From: Alicyclobacillus sp. SP_1
Lineage (GTDB): Bacteria > Bacillota > Bacilli > Alicyclobacillales > Alicyclobacillaceae
Reading direction: 5' to 3'
Assembly: GCF_024706985.1 (NCBI RefSeq)
Contig: NZ_JAMCCX010000008.1
Coordinates: 1-64,000, forward strand
Length of the DNA stretch: 64,000 bases
A model generated the notes under the pieces. It did no database searches and was not told the origin of the DNA. It saw only the letters and a program-made list of their open reading frames with translations. Both the position numbers and the translations under genes were made by a program. Of this stretch, positions 35,327-45,384 are shown one piece after another (position 1 is the first letter of the stretch; each line of letters begins with the position of its first letter).

Positions 35327-36634
35327 GTGTCCACCAAACATGAACAGATTTTAGAATACATTGAAAGCCTGACTGTGGGAGCCCGTATCAGTGTTCGCGG
35401 CATTGCTCGCGAGATGCAGGTCAGTGAAGGGACTGCCTACCGGGCTATCAAAGATGCAGAAGTTCACGGTCTCGTCAGTGCGATGGACCGCGTTGGAACC
35501 GTGCGTATTGAGCGCAAAGAACCGCGTGAAATTGAGAGTTTGACCTATGCAGAGGTTGTCAGTATCGTCGAGGGAACGGTGCTCGGTGGACACGCTGGTC
35601 TTCAGAAAACGCTTCATAAGTTCGTCATTGGCGCCATGCGCCAAGAAAACATTGCCCGCTATTTGGACCCAGGTAGTCTCATGTTGGTCGGGAATCGAGA
35701 AAATGTTCAAAAACTATCGCTCGATTCCGGCGCGGCCGTTCTTATAACGGGAGGATTTGACGCATCGGAGGAAGTTCGGAAGTTGGCAAATTCTCGCGAG
35801 TTGCCGATTATCTCCTGTTCCTACGACACGTTCACGACGGCTGCGATGATCAACCGCGCCATTTACGACCGACTTATCAAAAAAGACATTCTCTTTGTAG
35901 GAGATGTGGCGCAGACGGAGAGTCTTGCCATGCTGCCGCGCGAAGCCACGGTGCGAGATTACTTTCACGCGGTCGAAACGACGGGCCACGCTCGACTCCC
36001 GGTGGTTGACTCTTCGGGACGGCTGGTTGGCGTGGTGACTGCTCGCGATGTCGCGGACTGCCCTGCGGAAGACTCTGTGGAGTTGCACATGTCGCGCAGT
36101 CCGGTGACGGTGACACCGCAGACGACGGTCGCGTCGGCGGCGCATCGCATGGTATGGGAAGGCATTGAGATGCTGCCGGTCATTCACAACCGAAAGTTGG
36201 TTGGCATTCTCACGCGCCAGGATGTCATTAAGTCTCTGCAAGTGATGAATCGGCAACCACAAATCGGGGAGACGTTAGAAGACATGGCGGTGCGCGGATT
36301 TGTGACCGAAGAGACGGATTCGGGTGGCATTCGCGTGGTGGGGCGAGTGACTCCGCAATTGACGAGTGGACTCGGTACCCTGTCCAGTGGCATGTTGACC
36401 ACGCTCATGGAGCATGCCGCCCGAGAGTGTCTGCGCAGACGGCGCAATGTCGACATGGCAGTTGAGAACATGTCTATCTACTTTTTAAAACCCGTGTCGA
36501 TTGAAGCAAATCTCCACATTACGGCGTCTGTGCTCGACTTTGGTCGACGTTTTGCGAAAGTCGAAGTTGATGTGGAAAGTGCGGAAGAGCATAGTGCGCG
36601 AGCACTCATCACCACACAGTTGATGGAGAGGTGA
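35327..36634 (+). CDS. YtoI-like protein: helix-turn-helix, DRTGG, CBS pair, hotdog domain
   Basis: A 435-residue protein colinear with Bacillus YtoI. Residues 1-65 form a winged helix (ARISVRGIAREMQVSEGTAY), followed by a DRTGG domain (~70-190, with MLVGNRENVQKLSLDSGAAV), two CBS domains (~195-310, with GHARLPVVDSSGRLVGVVTA) and a thioesterase-like hotdog domain (~330-435). It probably senses an adenine nucleotide through the CBS pair. GTG at 35327 has GGGGAGG seven bases upstream. It sits directly before dnaE, as in Bacillus, though nrnA is missing between them. Confidence 0.88.
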   Translation: MSTKHEQILEYIESLTVGARISVRGIAREMQVSEGTAYRAIKDAEVHGLVSAMDRVGTVRIERKEPREIESLTYAEVVSIVEGTVLGGHAGLQKTLHKFVIGAMRQENIARYLDPGSLMLVGNRENVQKLSLDSGAAVLITGGFDASEEVRKLANSRELPIISCSYDTFTTAAMINRAIYDRLIKKDILFVGDVAQTESLAMLPREATVRDYFHAVETTGHARLPVVDSSGRLVGVVTARDVADCPAEDSVELHMSRSPVTVTPQTTVASAAHRMVWEGIEMLPVIHNRKLVGILTRQDVIKSLQVMNRQPQIGETLEDMAVRGFVTEETDSGGIRVVGRVTPQLTSGLGTLSSGMLTTLMEHAARECLRRRRNVDMAVENMSIYFLKPVSIEANLHITASVLDFGRRFAKVEVDVESAEEHSARALITTQLMER

Positions 36635-36643
36635 GCGAAGCCG

Positions 36644-39640
36644 TTGACTGCATTTGTCCATCTGCACGTGCACACAGGGTACTCCTTGAAGGAAAGTTGT
36701 CTGCGCATTCCGGATGCTATCGCCAAGGCGAAGAGCGCTGGTATGACTGCGCTCGCCATCACAGACACGAACGCACTCTATGGTGTTGTTCCATTTTACA
36801 AAGCAGCCCGTGAAGCTGGTATTCACCCGATTCTCGGGGCCCAATTGCAGGTGGACATGGGGTCAGTGCTGGACACGGTCGTGTTACTTGCGCGTAATTT
36901 GGACGGCTACCGAGACCTGTGTCAATTGGTGACGGCTGCCCATCAGAAGCCGCGCCAGCCGCATGTGACGCTGTCTGAACTTGCCGAACGGTCTCTGCAT
37001 CTTTTCGTCCTCGTAGCTGGAGGCGAGTCTCAGTTGTTGCGGCAGTATGCCGCTGGGCAAGATGAGACTGCCACCGATTCGTTGGTGAGCCTGGTCGATG
37101 TCGTACCGACTGGGCAAGTCTATGTGGATATTCAAGACCACGGTGTGGAACACGAACGCCGGGGTCTGCCTGGTCTGCTAGCTGCGTCTCGCAAATTGGC
37201 AATACCGCTCGCCGCCACGAACGATGTCCACTATCAGGAAGAGGAAGACGCCACAGTGCAGCGCGTATTGGCAGCCATCGATACGGCTTCGCCCGCTTCA
37301 CCCCTGGCCTCCACGCGCTATCATCTCGCCACTGAGGAAGAGATGTTGGCGCGCTTCGTGCACTTTCCGGAGGCGCTCGCAAACACGGTCGAGATTGCTC
37401 AAGCTTGCCAAGTGGAGCTACCTTTGGGGCAGGTCCGATTGCCAGTATATCCAGTTGCCGCTGGTGAATCGTCAGCCGAAGTGCTCCGCAAAGCGGCGAC
37501 GGCAGGCGCTGTTTCACGTTACGGTACGTTGACGACAAACGTCATCGAGAGGCTCCATCACGAACTGGAGATCATCACTCGTCTCGGTTTTGCGGATTAC
37601 TTCTTGGTCGTTGCGGATTTCATCCGCTTTGCCCATCGTCAGGGCATCTCGACTGGACCTGGTCGAGGCTCTGCGGCGGGGAGCCTTGTCGCCTACGCGC
37701 TTCGTATCACGGATGTCGATCCGCTGGCAAACCACCTTCTCTTTGAGCGCTTTCTCAACCCGGAGCGGGTCAGTTGGCCTGACATCGATACAGATTTTGA
37801 GTTCGAGCGCCGTGGCGAAGTCATCCAGTACGTTCAAAATCGTTACGGAGCCCATCACGTTGCGCAGATTGGCACCTTTGGAACGCTTGCAGCTCGCGCC
37901 GCTTTGCGCGATGGTGGGCGGGCACTCGGGGAGGATAATGGGCGGATCGACCGACTGGCCAAGCTCATTCCGCAGCAACCCGGCGTGACGCTTTGCGGGG
38001 CGCGGGAGCAGGTACCTGCATTGCGGCAGATGCTGGAGAGTGACCCGCGTGCTCATCGGCTTTATGAAACTGCTATTCAACTGGAAGGCTTGCCGCGCCA
38101 CCCATCGATCCATGCGGCGGGCGTCATCATTTCGCCGCTTCCCATTGCCGACTTGGTGCCAGTCGTTCCTGGGCCGGATGGTATTGCCGTGACGCAGTTT
38201 CCGATGGAAGATGTGGAGTCGCTCGGATTTGTGAAAATGGACTTTCTGGGGCTGAAGACGCTGACTTTGATTGACGGCACGATTGCCAGCGTTCAGCGAC
38301 GCAGCGACCAGCGGGTGGACTTTCGCAAACTCCCGACGGACGATGCGGCAACTTTCGCCATGCTCAGTCGCGGCCAGACGAGCGGGTGCTTTCAATTGGA
38401 GTCTTCGAGTGGGGTGCGCCGGGTGCTGAGGGACTTGAAGCCGACTTCAATGGAGGATTTGATTGCCGTCATTTCCCTGTACCGACCTGGTCCAATGGAC
38501 AACATTCCAACATTCATTGCCGCCAAGCACGGGAGACAGCCGATTCACTACCCCCATCCGGACTTGCAGCCTATTCTCGCCGATACCTACGGAGTTATTG
38601 TCTACCAAGAACAAATCATGCAAATTGCGTCGAAGATGGCTGGGTTCTCTCTTGGACAGGCAGATTTGCTTCGGCGTGCGGTCTCGAAGAAGAAGCGCGA
38701 TGTGCTGGATGCAGAGCGTGAACGATTTGTTTCTGGATGCAGGGAGCGGGGATACGGGGATGACGTGGCGAACGGTGTCTACGATTTGATTGTTCGGTTT
38801 GCAGACTATGGATTCAATCGCTCGCACGCGGCGGCTTACGCTGTGCTCAGTTATCGTACGGCCTACTTGCGGGCGCACCACCCGGCTGATTTCTTTGCGA
38901 CGCTCATGACCCTAGCGAGTGCTCATCCGGATAAGGTGCGCGATTATGCAAAAGATGCGGCGGCGCTTGGAATTCGCGTCCTGCCGCCGTCGGTGCAGTA
39001 TAGCGATGGTGATTTTTGTGCAGAGTCTGACACGTCCATTCGTTCGGGACTGCTTTCTCTGCGCGGCGTTGGCCGTGCGGCTGTGGCAGAACTGGTGCGC
39101 ATGCGCAAAGACGGAGGCTCGTTCTCGTCGCTTGTGGATTTGGTCCAACGCGTGTCGCCGCGCGTGTGCAACCGAAAGGCGATGGAGAGCCTACTGCTGG
39201 GCGGGGCGCTGGCCGACCTTTTGCCAACATCCGAGGCATCCTCGGATGTTAAGATGAAGCTGCTTTCGAGCGCCTACGAAGCAGTTCAGGGCAGTCCGAG
39301 TAGCAGTAGTTCAGTGCCACTCTTTGGTCTGGCTGACGCCGAGTCGGGGAAGAGGGCGCTGCGCAGCGAGATAGCTCCTATGGAACAAAGCGGCGAAGGA
39401 TTGGAGACCTTGTTCATCCGCTATCGCAGTTCCGCAGAGTCTAGAGCGATGCTGTCAAAAGTACGACAAATTTTGGCCGATTCACGGGGCACGACGCCTG
39501 TCGTCCTGTACGATGAAGAGTCTCGGCGCGCGCGACGCCTGGAAGAAAAGTGGAACGTTACTCCGAGCGTGGACGTGATTGCCGAATTGGAGTCGGTCGT
39601 TGGGATTGGAAATGTGAAGCTACGGCCTTCCGCCGTATAA
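36644..39640 (+). CDS. dnaE: DNA polymerase III alpha subunit DnaE, short at the C-terminus
   Basis: A 998-residue replicative polymerase. The PHP domain starts FVHLHVHTGYSLKESCLRIP; the catalytic palm has GPGRGSAAGSLVAYALRI and SWPDIDTDFEFERRGEVIQY; the fingers and the tandem helix-hairpin-helix region (LLSLRGVGRAAVAEL) follow. Family members are commonly 1050-1150 residues. Here the OB-fold stretch that usually follows is replaced by about 50 residues of Ser/Glu-rich sequence, and only the final domain (PVVLYDEESRRARRLEEKWN) is kept. A perfect 11-bp hairpin lies at that junction. TTG start, nine bases after ytoI. Confidence 0.92.
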   Translation: MTAFVHLHVHTGYSLKESCLRIPDAIAKAKSAGMTALAITDTNALYGVVPFYKAAREAGIHPILGAQLQVDMGSVLDTVVLLARNLDGYRDLCQLVTAAHQKPRQPHVTLSELAERSLHLFVLVAGGESQLLRQYAAGQDETATDSLVSLVDVVPTGQVYVDIQDHGVEHERRGLPGLLAASRKLAIPLAATNDVHYQEEEDATVQRVLAAIDTASPASPLASTRYHLATEEEMLARFVHFPEALANTVEIAQACQVELPLGQVRLPVYPVAAGESSAEVLRKAATAGAVSRYGTLTTNVIERLHHELEIITRLGFADYFLVVADFIRFAHRQGISTGPGRGSAAGSLVAYALRITDVDPLANHLLFERFLNPERVSWPDIDTDFEFERRGEVIQYVQNRYGAHHVAQIGTFGTLAARAALRDGGRALGEDNGRIDRLAKLIPQQPGVTLCGAREQVPALRQMLESDPRAHRLYETAIQLEGLPRHPSIHAAGVIISPLPIADLVPVVPGPDGIAVTQFPMEDVESLGFVKMDFLGLKTLTLIDGTIASVQRRSDQRVDFRKLPTDDAATFAMLSRGQTSGCFQLESSSGVRRVLRDLKPTSMEDLIAVISLYRPGPMDNIPTFIAAKHGRQPIHYPHPDLQPILADTYGVIVYQEQIMQIASKMAGFSLGQADLLRRAVSKKKRDVLDAERERFVSGCRERGYGDDVANGVYDLIVRFADYGFNRSHAAAYAVLSYRTAYLRAHHPADFFATLMTLASAHPDKVRDYAKDAAALGIRVLPPSVQYSDGDFCAESDTSIRSGLLSLRGVGRAAVAELVRMRKDGGSFSSLVDLVQRVSPRVCNRKAMESLLLGGALADLLPTSEASSDVKMKLLSSAYEAVQGSPSSSSSVPLFGLADAESGKRALRSEIAPMEQSGEGLETLFIRYRSSAESRAMLSKVRQILADSRGTTPVVLYDEESRRARRLEEKWNVTPSVDVIAELESVVGIGNVKLRPSAV
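39226..39250. repeat. Perfect 11-bp hairpin inside dnaE
   Basis: AACATCCGAGG and CCTCGGATGTT pair exactly around CAT, within the codons for LPTSEASSDVK. It stands where the OB-fold segment of DnaE is expected but missing. It may be a deletion scar or a pause site. Confidence 0.6.
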
Positions 39641-39692
39641 TCTGGAGAGATGCAGAGTACTGTGAGAGAGACAGGCCGTAGGGGGTGAGTGG

Positions 39693-40175
39693 ATGAAGGA
39701 TGAGGTGATTGCCCTGCTGTCCAAGCGGGGCGTTGAATTGACGGATATTGCAGCGATTGTTCACCAATTGCAGGCGCCCTATTACGCAGATTTGACCATC
39801 GATGTCTGCCGCGAGAGCGTGCTTCGTGTTTTGGACAAGCGCGAAGTTCAGCACGCACTCTTCACCGGCATTGCGCTCGACCAGTTGGCAGAGCAGAAAC
39901 TTCTGCCGGAGCCACTCCAGAGCATCATGGAGAAAGATGAGCCGCTCTACGGAGTAGACGAGATTGTCGCCTTAGCCGTGACCAATGTGTACGGCTCCAT
40001 CGGTCTTACAAACTTTGGATACTTGGATAAGACGAAAGTGGGTATTCTCGGGTATCTCAACAACCACGATACTGAGATACACGTTTTTTTGGACGATCTC
40101 GTTGCGAGCATTGCAGCTGCTGCCGCGGCTCGGATTGCTCATCAGCATCACGCAGCGTCTTATCCGGACGACTAG
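39693..40175 (+). CDS. Phosphatidylglycerophosphatase A family protein (YutG-like)
   Basis: A 160-residue soluble protein with PgpA-type motifs: KRGVELTDIAAIVHQLQAPY near the N-terminus, the central YGVDEIVALAVTNVYGSIGL, and FLDDLVASIAAAAAARI at the end. It matches the YutG branch of Bacillota, which has been linked to phosphatidylglycerophosphate dephosphorylation; related proteins lack membrane spans, as here. It follows dnaE after 52 bases and may be cotranscribed. Confidence 0.82.
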   Translation: MKDEVIALLSKRGVELTDIAAIVHQLQAPYYADLTIDVCRESVLRVLDKREVQHALFTGIALDQLAEQKLLPEPLQSIMEKDEPLYGVDEIVALAVTNVYGSIGLTNFGYLDKTKVGILGYLNNHDTEIHVFLDDLVASIAAAAAARIAHQHHAASYPDD

Positions 40176-40231
40176 TTGGCGCAGGCACGAAGGTCATGCC
40201 GTTTTTTACTATGCTCTCTAGTGTTCGGACA

Positions 40232-40240
40232 TGATATACT
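40232..40240 (+). promoter_or_regulatory. Extended -10 promoter element
   Basis: TGATATACT fits the extended -10 form (TG-N-TATAAT type). It lies about 80 bases before the small gene at 40320 that leads into accD. No clear -35 was found. Confidence 0.4.
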
Positions 40241-40319
40241 ATCGTTATGTATTCCTGCTCGGACCACGGGAAGTGGTTTTGGCGTTCGGTTGGATGGGAA
40301 TGGATTGGGGCGAGGGTGG

Positions 40320-40514
40320 ATGTGGACTGTGATTTACATCGCTCAGTCCGCCAAACAGGCTGAGCGGGTGAAAGACCAACTGACCAACGAAGGCTTTTTA
40401 GCAAAAATTCGCCCGGCTCATGTGGCGAAACAGCAGTACGAGATTTTGATTCCGGAAACGGAACTGGATGAGGTGCGGGAAGTCTTAAATGACATTTTGC
40501 ACTCGTCTTTTTGA
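40320..40514 (+). CDS. Small DUF2007-like protein ahead of accD
   Basis: A 64-residue protein with a beta-alpha-beta layout: VIYIAQSAKQAERVKDQLTN, LAKIRPAHVAKQQYEILIPE and ELDEVREVLNDILHS. This resembles small signal-transducer-like or DUF2007-type proteins. Its job is unknown, but the conserved place right before accDA, 15 bases ahead of accD, suggests cotranscription. The start at ATG 40320 has GAGG only four bases upstream; the in-frame TTG at 40305 is an alternative. Confidence 0.6.
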   Translation: MWTVIYIAQSAKQAERVKDQLTNEGFLAKIRPAHVAKQQYEILIPETELDEVREVLNDILHSSF

Positions 40515-40529
40515 TGTCGAGGTGACCTA

Positions 40530-41438
40530 GTGCTTAGAGACCTGTTTACAAAAAAACGTCATTATGCCACGTTGCCACCGACCGAACAGCGGCCACAAAC
40601 TGCTGTACCAGCGGTGGGAGAGAAAGACATCCCGCGCGGTTTAGTTGAAAAGTGTGACGGTTGCGGGGCGTTGCTGATGGCGAAAGAGCTGCAAAAAAAT
40701 CTCTATACGTGCCCGCACTGTCACCACCACTTCAATGTGGACGCTTGGACGCGGCTGTCGATTACCCTGGATAACGGATCGTTCGAAGAAATGGATGCTG
40801 GAGTGCATTCCCAAAATCCGCTGAACTTTCCTGACTATCAGAGTAAGCTGGACAAGGCGCAGACGGCTACTGGATTGGTCGAAGGGGTGGTGACAGGCAC
40901 CGGAAGCATTTCTGGATTTCCGGTAGTCGTGGGCGTGATGGATGCGCGTTTCATTATGGGCAGTATGGGCTCTGCAGTTGGCGAGAAATTGACGCGAGCG
41001 ATGGAGAGGGCCTATGATACGCGCACGCCGATGGTACTCTTCACGGCCTCTGGTGGGGCGCGTATGCAAGAGGGTGTCCTCTCACTCATGCAAATGGCGA
41101 AGACGAGCGTGGCTTTAGAGCGCATGAATGAGGCGGGCGTCTTGTTCGTGACGGTCATCACGCATCCGACGACAGGCGGGGTCAGTGCGTCGTTTGCGTC
41201 TCTGGGGGATATTGTTCTAGCCGAGCCGGGAGCGTTGTTTGGCTTTGCTGGACGGCGGGTTATTGAACAGACCATTCGTCAAAAATTACCGGAGGATTTT
41301 CAGACCGCAGAATTTGTGTTGAAGCATGGCATGATTGACGAGGTCGTCCATCGCGCAGAGATTCCAGCTACGCTCACGACCATTCTGAGAATTCATCGAC
41401 AAGGGGGGCGACCGAATGGCGACGGAGTTGGAGTTTGA
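40530..41438 (+). CDS. accD: Acetyl-CoA carboxylase carboxyltransferase subunit beta
   Basis: A 302-residue protein with the N-terminal four-cysteine zinc ribbon ([20 protein letters not shown] and the following PHCHHH) and a crotonase-fold carboxyltransferase domain with [40 protein letters not shown] and [20 protein letters not shown]. With AccA it moves the carboxyl group from biotin to acetyl-CoA, the first step of fatty acid synthesis. GTG start with GAGGTG upstream. Its 3' end overlaps accA by 23 bases. Confidence 0.96.
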   Translation: MLRDLFTKKRHYATLPPTEQRPQTAVPAVGEKDIPRGLVEKCDGCGALLMAKELQKNLYTCPHCHHHFNVDAWTRLSITLDNGSFEEMDAGVHSQNPLNFPDYQSKLDKAQTATGLVEGVVTGTGSISGFPVVVGVMDARFIMGSMGSAVGEKLTRAMERAYDTRTPMVLFTASGGARMQEGVLSLMQMAKTSVALERMNEAGVLFVTVITHPTTGGVSASFASLGDIVLAEPGALFGFAGRRVIEQTIRQKLPEDFQTAEFVLKHGMIDEVVHRAEIPATLTTILRIHRQGGRPNGDGVGV

Positions 41439-42402
41439 GCGTCCCATTCGCGACCTTCAGGCGAAAATTGTTGAGTTGCGCGGCCTGACGGAGACGAACG
41501 GCGTTAATTTGGCCGGGGAACTGTCCAATCTCGAACACAAGCTCGAGGAGATAACGCAATCGGTTTACGGCGGATTGACAGCTTGGCAGCGCGTGCAGTT
41601 GGCGCGGCAGCCCGGTCGGCCTACCACGCTCGACTATATTCGCGGCATGTGTGAAGAATTTATCGAGTTGCATGGCGACCGTGCGTTTCGGGATGACCCG
41701 GCCATCGTCGGCGGCATCGGGTTGATGGATGGTCAAGCGCTGACCATCATTGGACATCAGCGGGGACGGGACACGAAAGAGAACCTTGAGCGCAATTTTG
41801 GAATGGCTCACCCGGAAGGCTATCGCAAAGCGCTGCGTCTCATGCGCCAAGCAGAGAAATTTGGGCGCCCGGTGGTGCTTTTCATTGATACGAAAGGCGC
41901 ATATCCAGGGAGTTCCGCTGAGGAGCGCGGCCAAAGTGAGGCGATTGCTACGAATCTGCGGGCGATGGCGGGCCTGCGCACGCCGACCATCTGTATTGTC
42001 ACCGGCGAAGGCGGCAGTGGCGGTGCGCTCGGGCTGGGCCTAACGGATCGAATTTTCGCCCTGGAGTATGCTTGGTATTCGGTGATTGCGCCTGAATCTG
42101 CGGCGGCCATTCTCTGGCGTGACTCTGCTTTTGCGGAACGCGCCGCTGAGTCAATGCACATCACGGCCCCCGACCTGTTGGTGTATGGGATTGCTGATGG
42201 ATTGATTCCAGAGCCTGTTGGCGGTGCCCAAAAAAATCCACAAGAGGTCATTCAGAGGGTCCGCGAGAAAATTCTTGTGACTTTGCAAGAACTGAAGCAA
42301 ATTCCTATTGCCGAACTCGTAGAAGCGAGGTACCATAAGTACAGGGATATGGGATCTTACTCGGAAGACGAATTGAACGGAAGCGGCGATGTCCACCCAT
42401 GA
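41416..42402 (+). CDS. accA: Acetyl-CoA carboxylase carboxyltransferase subunit alpha
   Basis: A 328-residue protein with an N-terminal helical part (residues ~1-75) and the carboxyltransferase core: [60 protein letters not shown] and [20 protein letters not shown]. It forms the heterotetramer with AccD. The ATG has GGGGGG seven bases upstream and lies inside the end of accD, so the subunits are translationally coupled. A terminator hairpin begins in the last codons. Confidence 0.96.
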   Translation: MATELEFERPIRDLQAKIVELRGLTETNGVNLAGELSNLEHKLEEITQSVYGGLTAWQRVQLARQPGRPTTLDYIRGMCEEFIELHGDRAFRDDPAIVGGIGLMDGQALTIIGHQRGRDTKENLERNFGMAHPEGYRKALRLMRQAEKFGRPVVLFIDTKGAYPGSSAEERGQSEAIATNLRAMAGLRTPTICIVTGEGGSGGALGLGLTDRIFALEYAWYSVIAPESAAAILWRDSAFAERAAESMHITAPDLLVYGIADGLIPEPVGGAQKNPQEVIQRVREKILVTLQELKQIPIAELVEARYHKYRDMGSYSEDELNGSGDVHP

Positions 42403-42420
42403 TGGTGGACATTCCGTTTT
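42389..42420 (+). terminator. Terminator after accA
   Basis: ATGTCCACC and GGTGGACAT pair perfectly around CATGAT, followed by TCCGTTTT. The 5' arm lies inside the last codons of accA. Confidence 0.75.
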
Positions 42421-42526
42421 CCCGGGGGAAATTGCCGAGACCACTTGCAGAGTAGCTCTCCCAGGCAGGCATTTTGCCGAACGTCAGCGTTCCCAAATCT
42501 GGTTTGTTGAAAAGGAAAGGTGAGGT

Positions 42527-44281
42527 ATGAGAAAAACAAAAATTGTGTGTACGATTGGACCAGCCAGTGAGTCTCTTGACATGCTGCGTCAACTCATGCG
42601 GGCCGGCATGGATGTCGCTCGCTTGAACTTTTCTCACGGTACATACGAAGAACATGCGGAACGTATTCGCCGCATTCGCCAGGCAGCGGACGAAGTGAAC
42701 AAACACGTGGCCATCTTGTTGGATGTCAAAGGGCCAAAAATTCGTACCGGAAAAATTGAAGGCGGTCAAGTGGAGTTGGTGGATGGTGCGGAGGTCACGT
42801 TGACCATAACTCCAGTCGAGCGCGGCACTGCGAGTCGCGTTTGGATTTCGTACGAAGGTCTGGTGGAAGATGTATACCCAGGTGCCCCCATTCGCATTGA
42901 CGATGGTCTCATTGGTCTCGAAGTCATTGAGGTTTCTGGAGCAGACATACGCTGCCGAGTGACGAATGGCGGCACGCTCAAGGACAACAAAGGCATCAAC
43001 GTTCCAGGTGTCACGCTGCGCATCCCAGGGGTTACCGATAAAGATAAGGCGGACATTCGCTTCGGGATTGAGCAGGGTGTGGATATGTTTGCGGCTTCGT
43101 TTGTCCGCAAAGCAGGCGACATCTTAGAGGTTCGGAAGATTCTCGAAGAACACGAGTACACGGCCGACATCATTGCCAAGATTGAGACTGTCGAAGGAAT
43201 GGACAGGCTCGAAGAAATTCTTGAAGTGACTGACGGCATGATGGTCGCTCGCGGAGACCTTGGTGTGGAGATTGCAACGGAAGATGTACCGTTGGCGCAA
43301 AAGCGGATTATTAGTCTCTGCAATCGTGCTGGCAAACCGGTTATCACGGCTACCCAAATGCTTGATTCCATGCAGCGTAATCCGCGACCGACGCGGGCAG
43401 AAGCGGGCGATGTCGCAAATGCCATTTTCGATGGTACTGATGCGGTCATGCTTTCCGGCGAGACGGCAGCTGGCCGCTATCCACTCGAGGCAGTGCAGAC
43501 CATGGCGCAAATTGCGCTCCGCGCTGAGGATGCCATTCTCAAAAATGAGGTTGCTTATCGGCATCATGTTAAGGTCGAGCGGATGGTCACGGATGCGGTC
43601 AGCCACGCTGCCAAAGAGATGGCGGAAGACCTGGATGTGGCAGCCATTGTGACGGCCACCACATCCGGCTATACAGCTCGCAAAATTGCTAAACACCGCC
43701 CACTTCGCGACGTGATTGCCGCCACCCCGAGCAGTCAAGTAGCGCGGCGTCTCATGGTCACGTGGGGAATTCATCCAGTCGTGGTGTCGATGACGACCAC
43801 GACCGATGAAGTGTTGGAGACCGCGGTTCAAGGAGCTCTCGATGCTGGCTATGTGCGCCATGGCGACATGGTGGTCATCGTTGCGGGGGTTCCGGTAGGA
43901 ATGAGTGGAACCACGAATTTGCTCAAAGTGCATACGCTCGGCGATGTTTTGGTGCGAGGCACGGGAATCGGAAAAGCAGCCGCCAGTGGTCGGGCGATTG
44001 TGGCGACGTCTGCCGCCGAGATACTACAGCGCACGGAAGTCGGAGATATTCTCGTCACAGATGTGACGGATGCTGACGTGATGCCCGCCATTGAGCGTGC
44101 ATCTGCCTTGGTTGTGGAAGAAGGTGGATTGACGTCTCATGCAGCCGTGGTTGCCATCTCTCTCGGCAAGCCAGTGGTGGTAGGCGCGCGCGGTGCCACC
44201 AAGTTGGTTCCTGATGGAGCCACCATCACGGTCGATCCGTTGCGGGGCCTCATCTATCGCGGCCGCGCACAGGTGCTCTGA
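42527..44281 (+). CDS. pyk: Pyruvate kinase with C-terminal phosphohistidine domain
   Basis: A 584-residue enzyme. The barrel domain starts TKIVCTIGPASESLDMLRQL and contains LDVKGPKIRTG, AKIETVEGMDRLEEILEVTD and MVARGDLGVEIATEDVPLAQ with the catalytic lysine and metal ligands. The allosteric domain is followed by an extra ~100 residues with a PEP-utiliser motif (EGGLTSHAAVVAISLGKPVV), the extra domain found in Bacillus and Geobacillus pyruvate kinases. It makes pyruvate and ATP. AAGGTGAGGT precedes the ATG. The pfkA gene that usually stands between accA and pyk is missing. Confidence 0.96.
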   Translation: MRKTKIVCTIGPASESLDMLRQLMRAGMDVARLNFSHGTYEEHAERIRRIRQAADEVNKHVAILLDVKGPKIRTGKIEGGQVELVDGAEVTLTITPVERGTASRVWISYEGLVEDVYPGAPIRIDDGLIGLEVIEVSGADIRCRVTNGGTLKDNKGINVPGVTLRIPGVTDKDKADIRFGIEQGVDMFAASFVRKAGDILEVRKILEEHEYTADIIAKIETVEGMDRLEEILEVTDGMMVARGDLGVEIATEDVPLAQKRIISLCNRAGKPVITATQMLDSMQRNPRPTRAEAGDVANAIFDGTDAVMLSGETAAGRYPLEAVQTMAQIALRAEDAILKNEVAYRHHVKVERMVTDAVSHAAKEMAEDLDVAAIVTATTSGYTARKIAKHRPLRDVIAATPSSQVARRLMVTWGIHPVVVSMTTTTDEVLETAVQGALDAGYVRHGDMVVIVAGVPVGMSGTTNLLKVHTLGDVLVRGTGIGKAAASGRAIVATSAAEILQRTEVGDILVTDVTDADVMPAIERASALVVEEGGLTSHAAVVAISLGKPVVVGARGATKLVPDGATITVDPLRGLIYRGRAQVL

Positions 44282-44414
44282 GCACACCATCGGGTGGCCA
44301 ACGTGGACACTTACTGGCACACGTCACACGTGCCTGCGGGGCACCTGCGAATGTACCGACAGAGTCCTCATCTGCTTAAGTCTGGCCCGCTTGAGCGGCG
44401 AAGTCGCTTAGTCT

Positions 44415-45296
44415 TTAGGTGCTGTGCGTGCCGTGGTACGGCACGCGAAGTTGAGGCAATTGGATTTCGGCAGCTTCCAAGAGATTGGAAAAGAGTTGCA
44501 TAGTCGTGACTACCCCTACGCCGCCAGGCGTGGGGGTCATTGCTTTGACCACGTTGGCGACATCCGGATGTGCGTCGCCCACAATGTCACCCTGAGGAGT
44601 CTCGTTGATACCCGCGTCAATCAGCGTCAGATTTGAGTGGCACATCTCGGGTTGGATGAGTGCAGGTTTACCAACCGCGACGAATGCAATTTCCGCTTGC
44701 TGAAGGTGCTTGCCGATGTCGCGAGTGGACGCATGGCATACGGTCACCGTGGCCCCTTTGCGGAGCAGCAGGTGAAGGAGTGGCATGCCGACCGTCTTAC
44801 CGCATCCGATGAGTGCCACATCGCGTCCTCGTAGGGGGATGCCGTAAAACTCTAAAAGTCTCAGGCAAGCGAGTGGGGTTGCCGGTCGCAAACCGGGATC
44901 GCCCACCATATTTGCTAATTGATTTCCTGCAGTCAGGCCGTCGATGTCCTTCTCCGGTCGAATGGCCGCCAAGATGCGATGGGTATCGAGATGATGAGGT
45001 AAGGGCAGCTCGAGCATGATTCCGTGTACATGCGAATCCTCGTTCCAATGGTGAATGGTGGAGAGTACCTGCTGTTCCGTTACGCGCACCGGAAAGGTGT
45101 GCAATTCGTATTCAATGCCCAGTTGCTTCGCCAGACGGGCTTTGGACTTGGCGTAACACAGTGAAGCTGCGTCGCCTTCGACCAAAGCGGCAACTAATTT
45201 GATGGTCACGCCGAGGCGCTGGTACGCAGAAACCGTTTCGTGGATGTGTGCTTTCATGGTTTGTGCAACGGGTTTACCGAGCAGTTGATGAGCCAC
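44415..45296 (-). CDS. folD: FolD, methylene-THF dehydrogenase/cyclohydrolase
   Basis: A 293-residue protein with the FolD motifs: catalytic lysine in CYAKSKARLAKQLGIEYEL, GIMLELPLPHHLD, EKDIDGLTAGNQLANMVGD and the Rossmann loop ALIGCGKTVGMPLLHLLLRK. The usual GxxPCTP motif reads GLRPATP. It interconverts folate one-carbon units for purine and methionine synthesis. GTG at 45296 is chosen for the GAGGAGAG eight bases upstream and normal length; longer in-frame readings run into the leader. A ZTP riboswitch controls it. It converges with pyk. Confidence 0.93.
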   Translation of the reverse strand: MAHQLLGKPVAQTMKAHIHETVSAYQRLGVTIKLVAALVEGDAASLCYAKSKARLAKQLGIEYELHTFPVRVTEQQVLSTIHHWNEDSHVHGIMLELPLPHHLDTHRILAAIRPEKDIDGLTAGNQLANMVGDPGLRPATPLACLRLLEFYGIPLRGRDVALIGCGKTVGMPLLHLLLRKGATVTVCHASTRDIGKHLQQAEIAFVAVGKPALIQPEMCHSNLTLIDAGINETPQGDIVGDAHPDVANVVKAMTPTPGGVGVVTTMQLFSNLLEAAEIQLPQLRVPYHGTHST

Positions 45297-45384
45297 AGTA
45301 ATATCTCTCCTCTTCTGGGGTGGCAGGGCAAGGGTCACTACTTGGCCAACGTGAGCACGTGCAGAACTCCGCTCAGAAGCACAC

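Noticed and set aside
44426-44446. Strong GCGTGCCGT/ACGGCACGC hairpin near the end of folD
   Set aside because: No T tract follows on either strand, and it lies within folD codons; it may only reflect codon choice.
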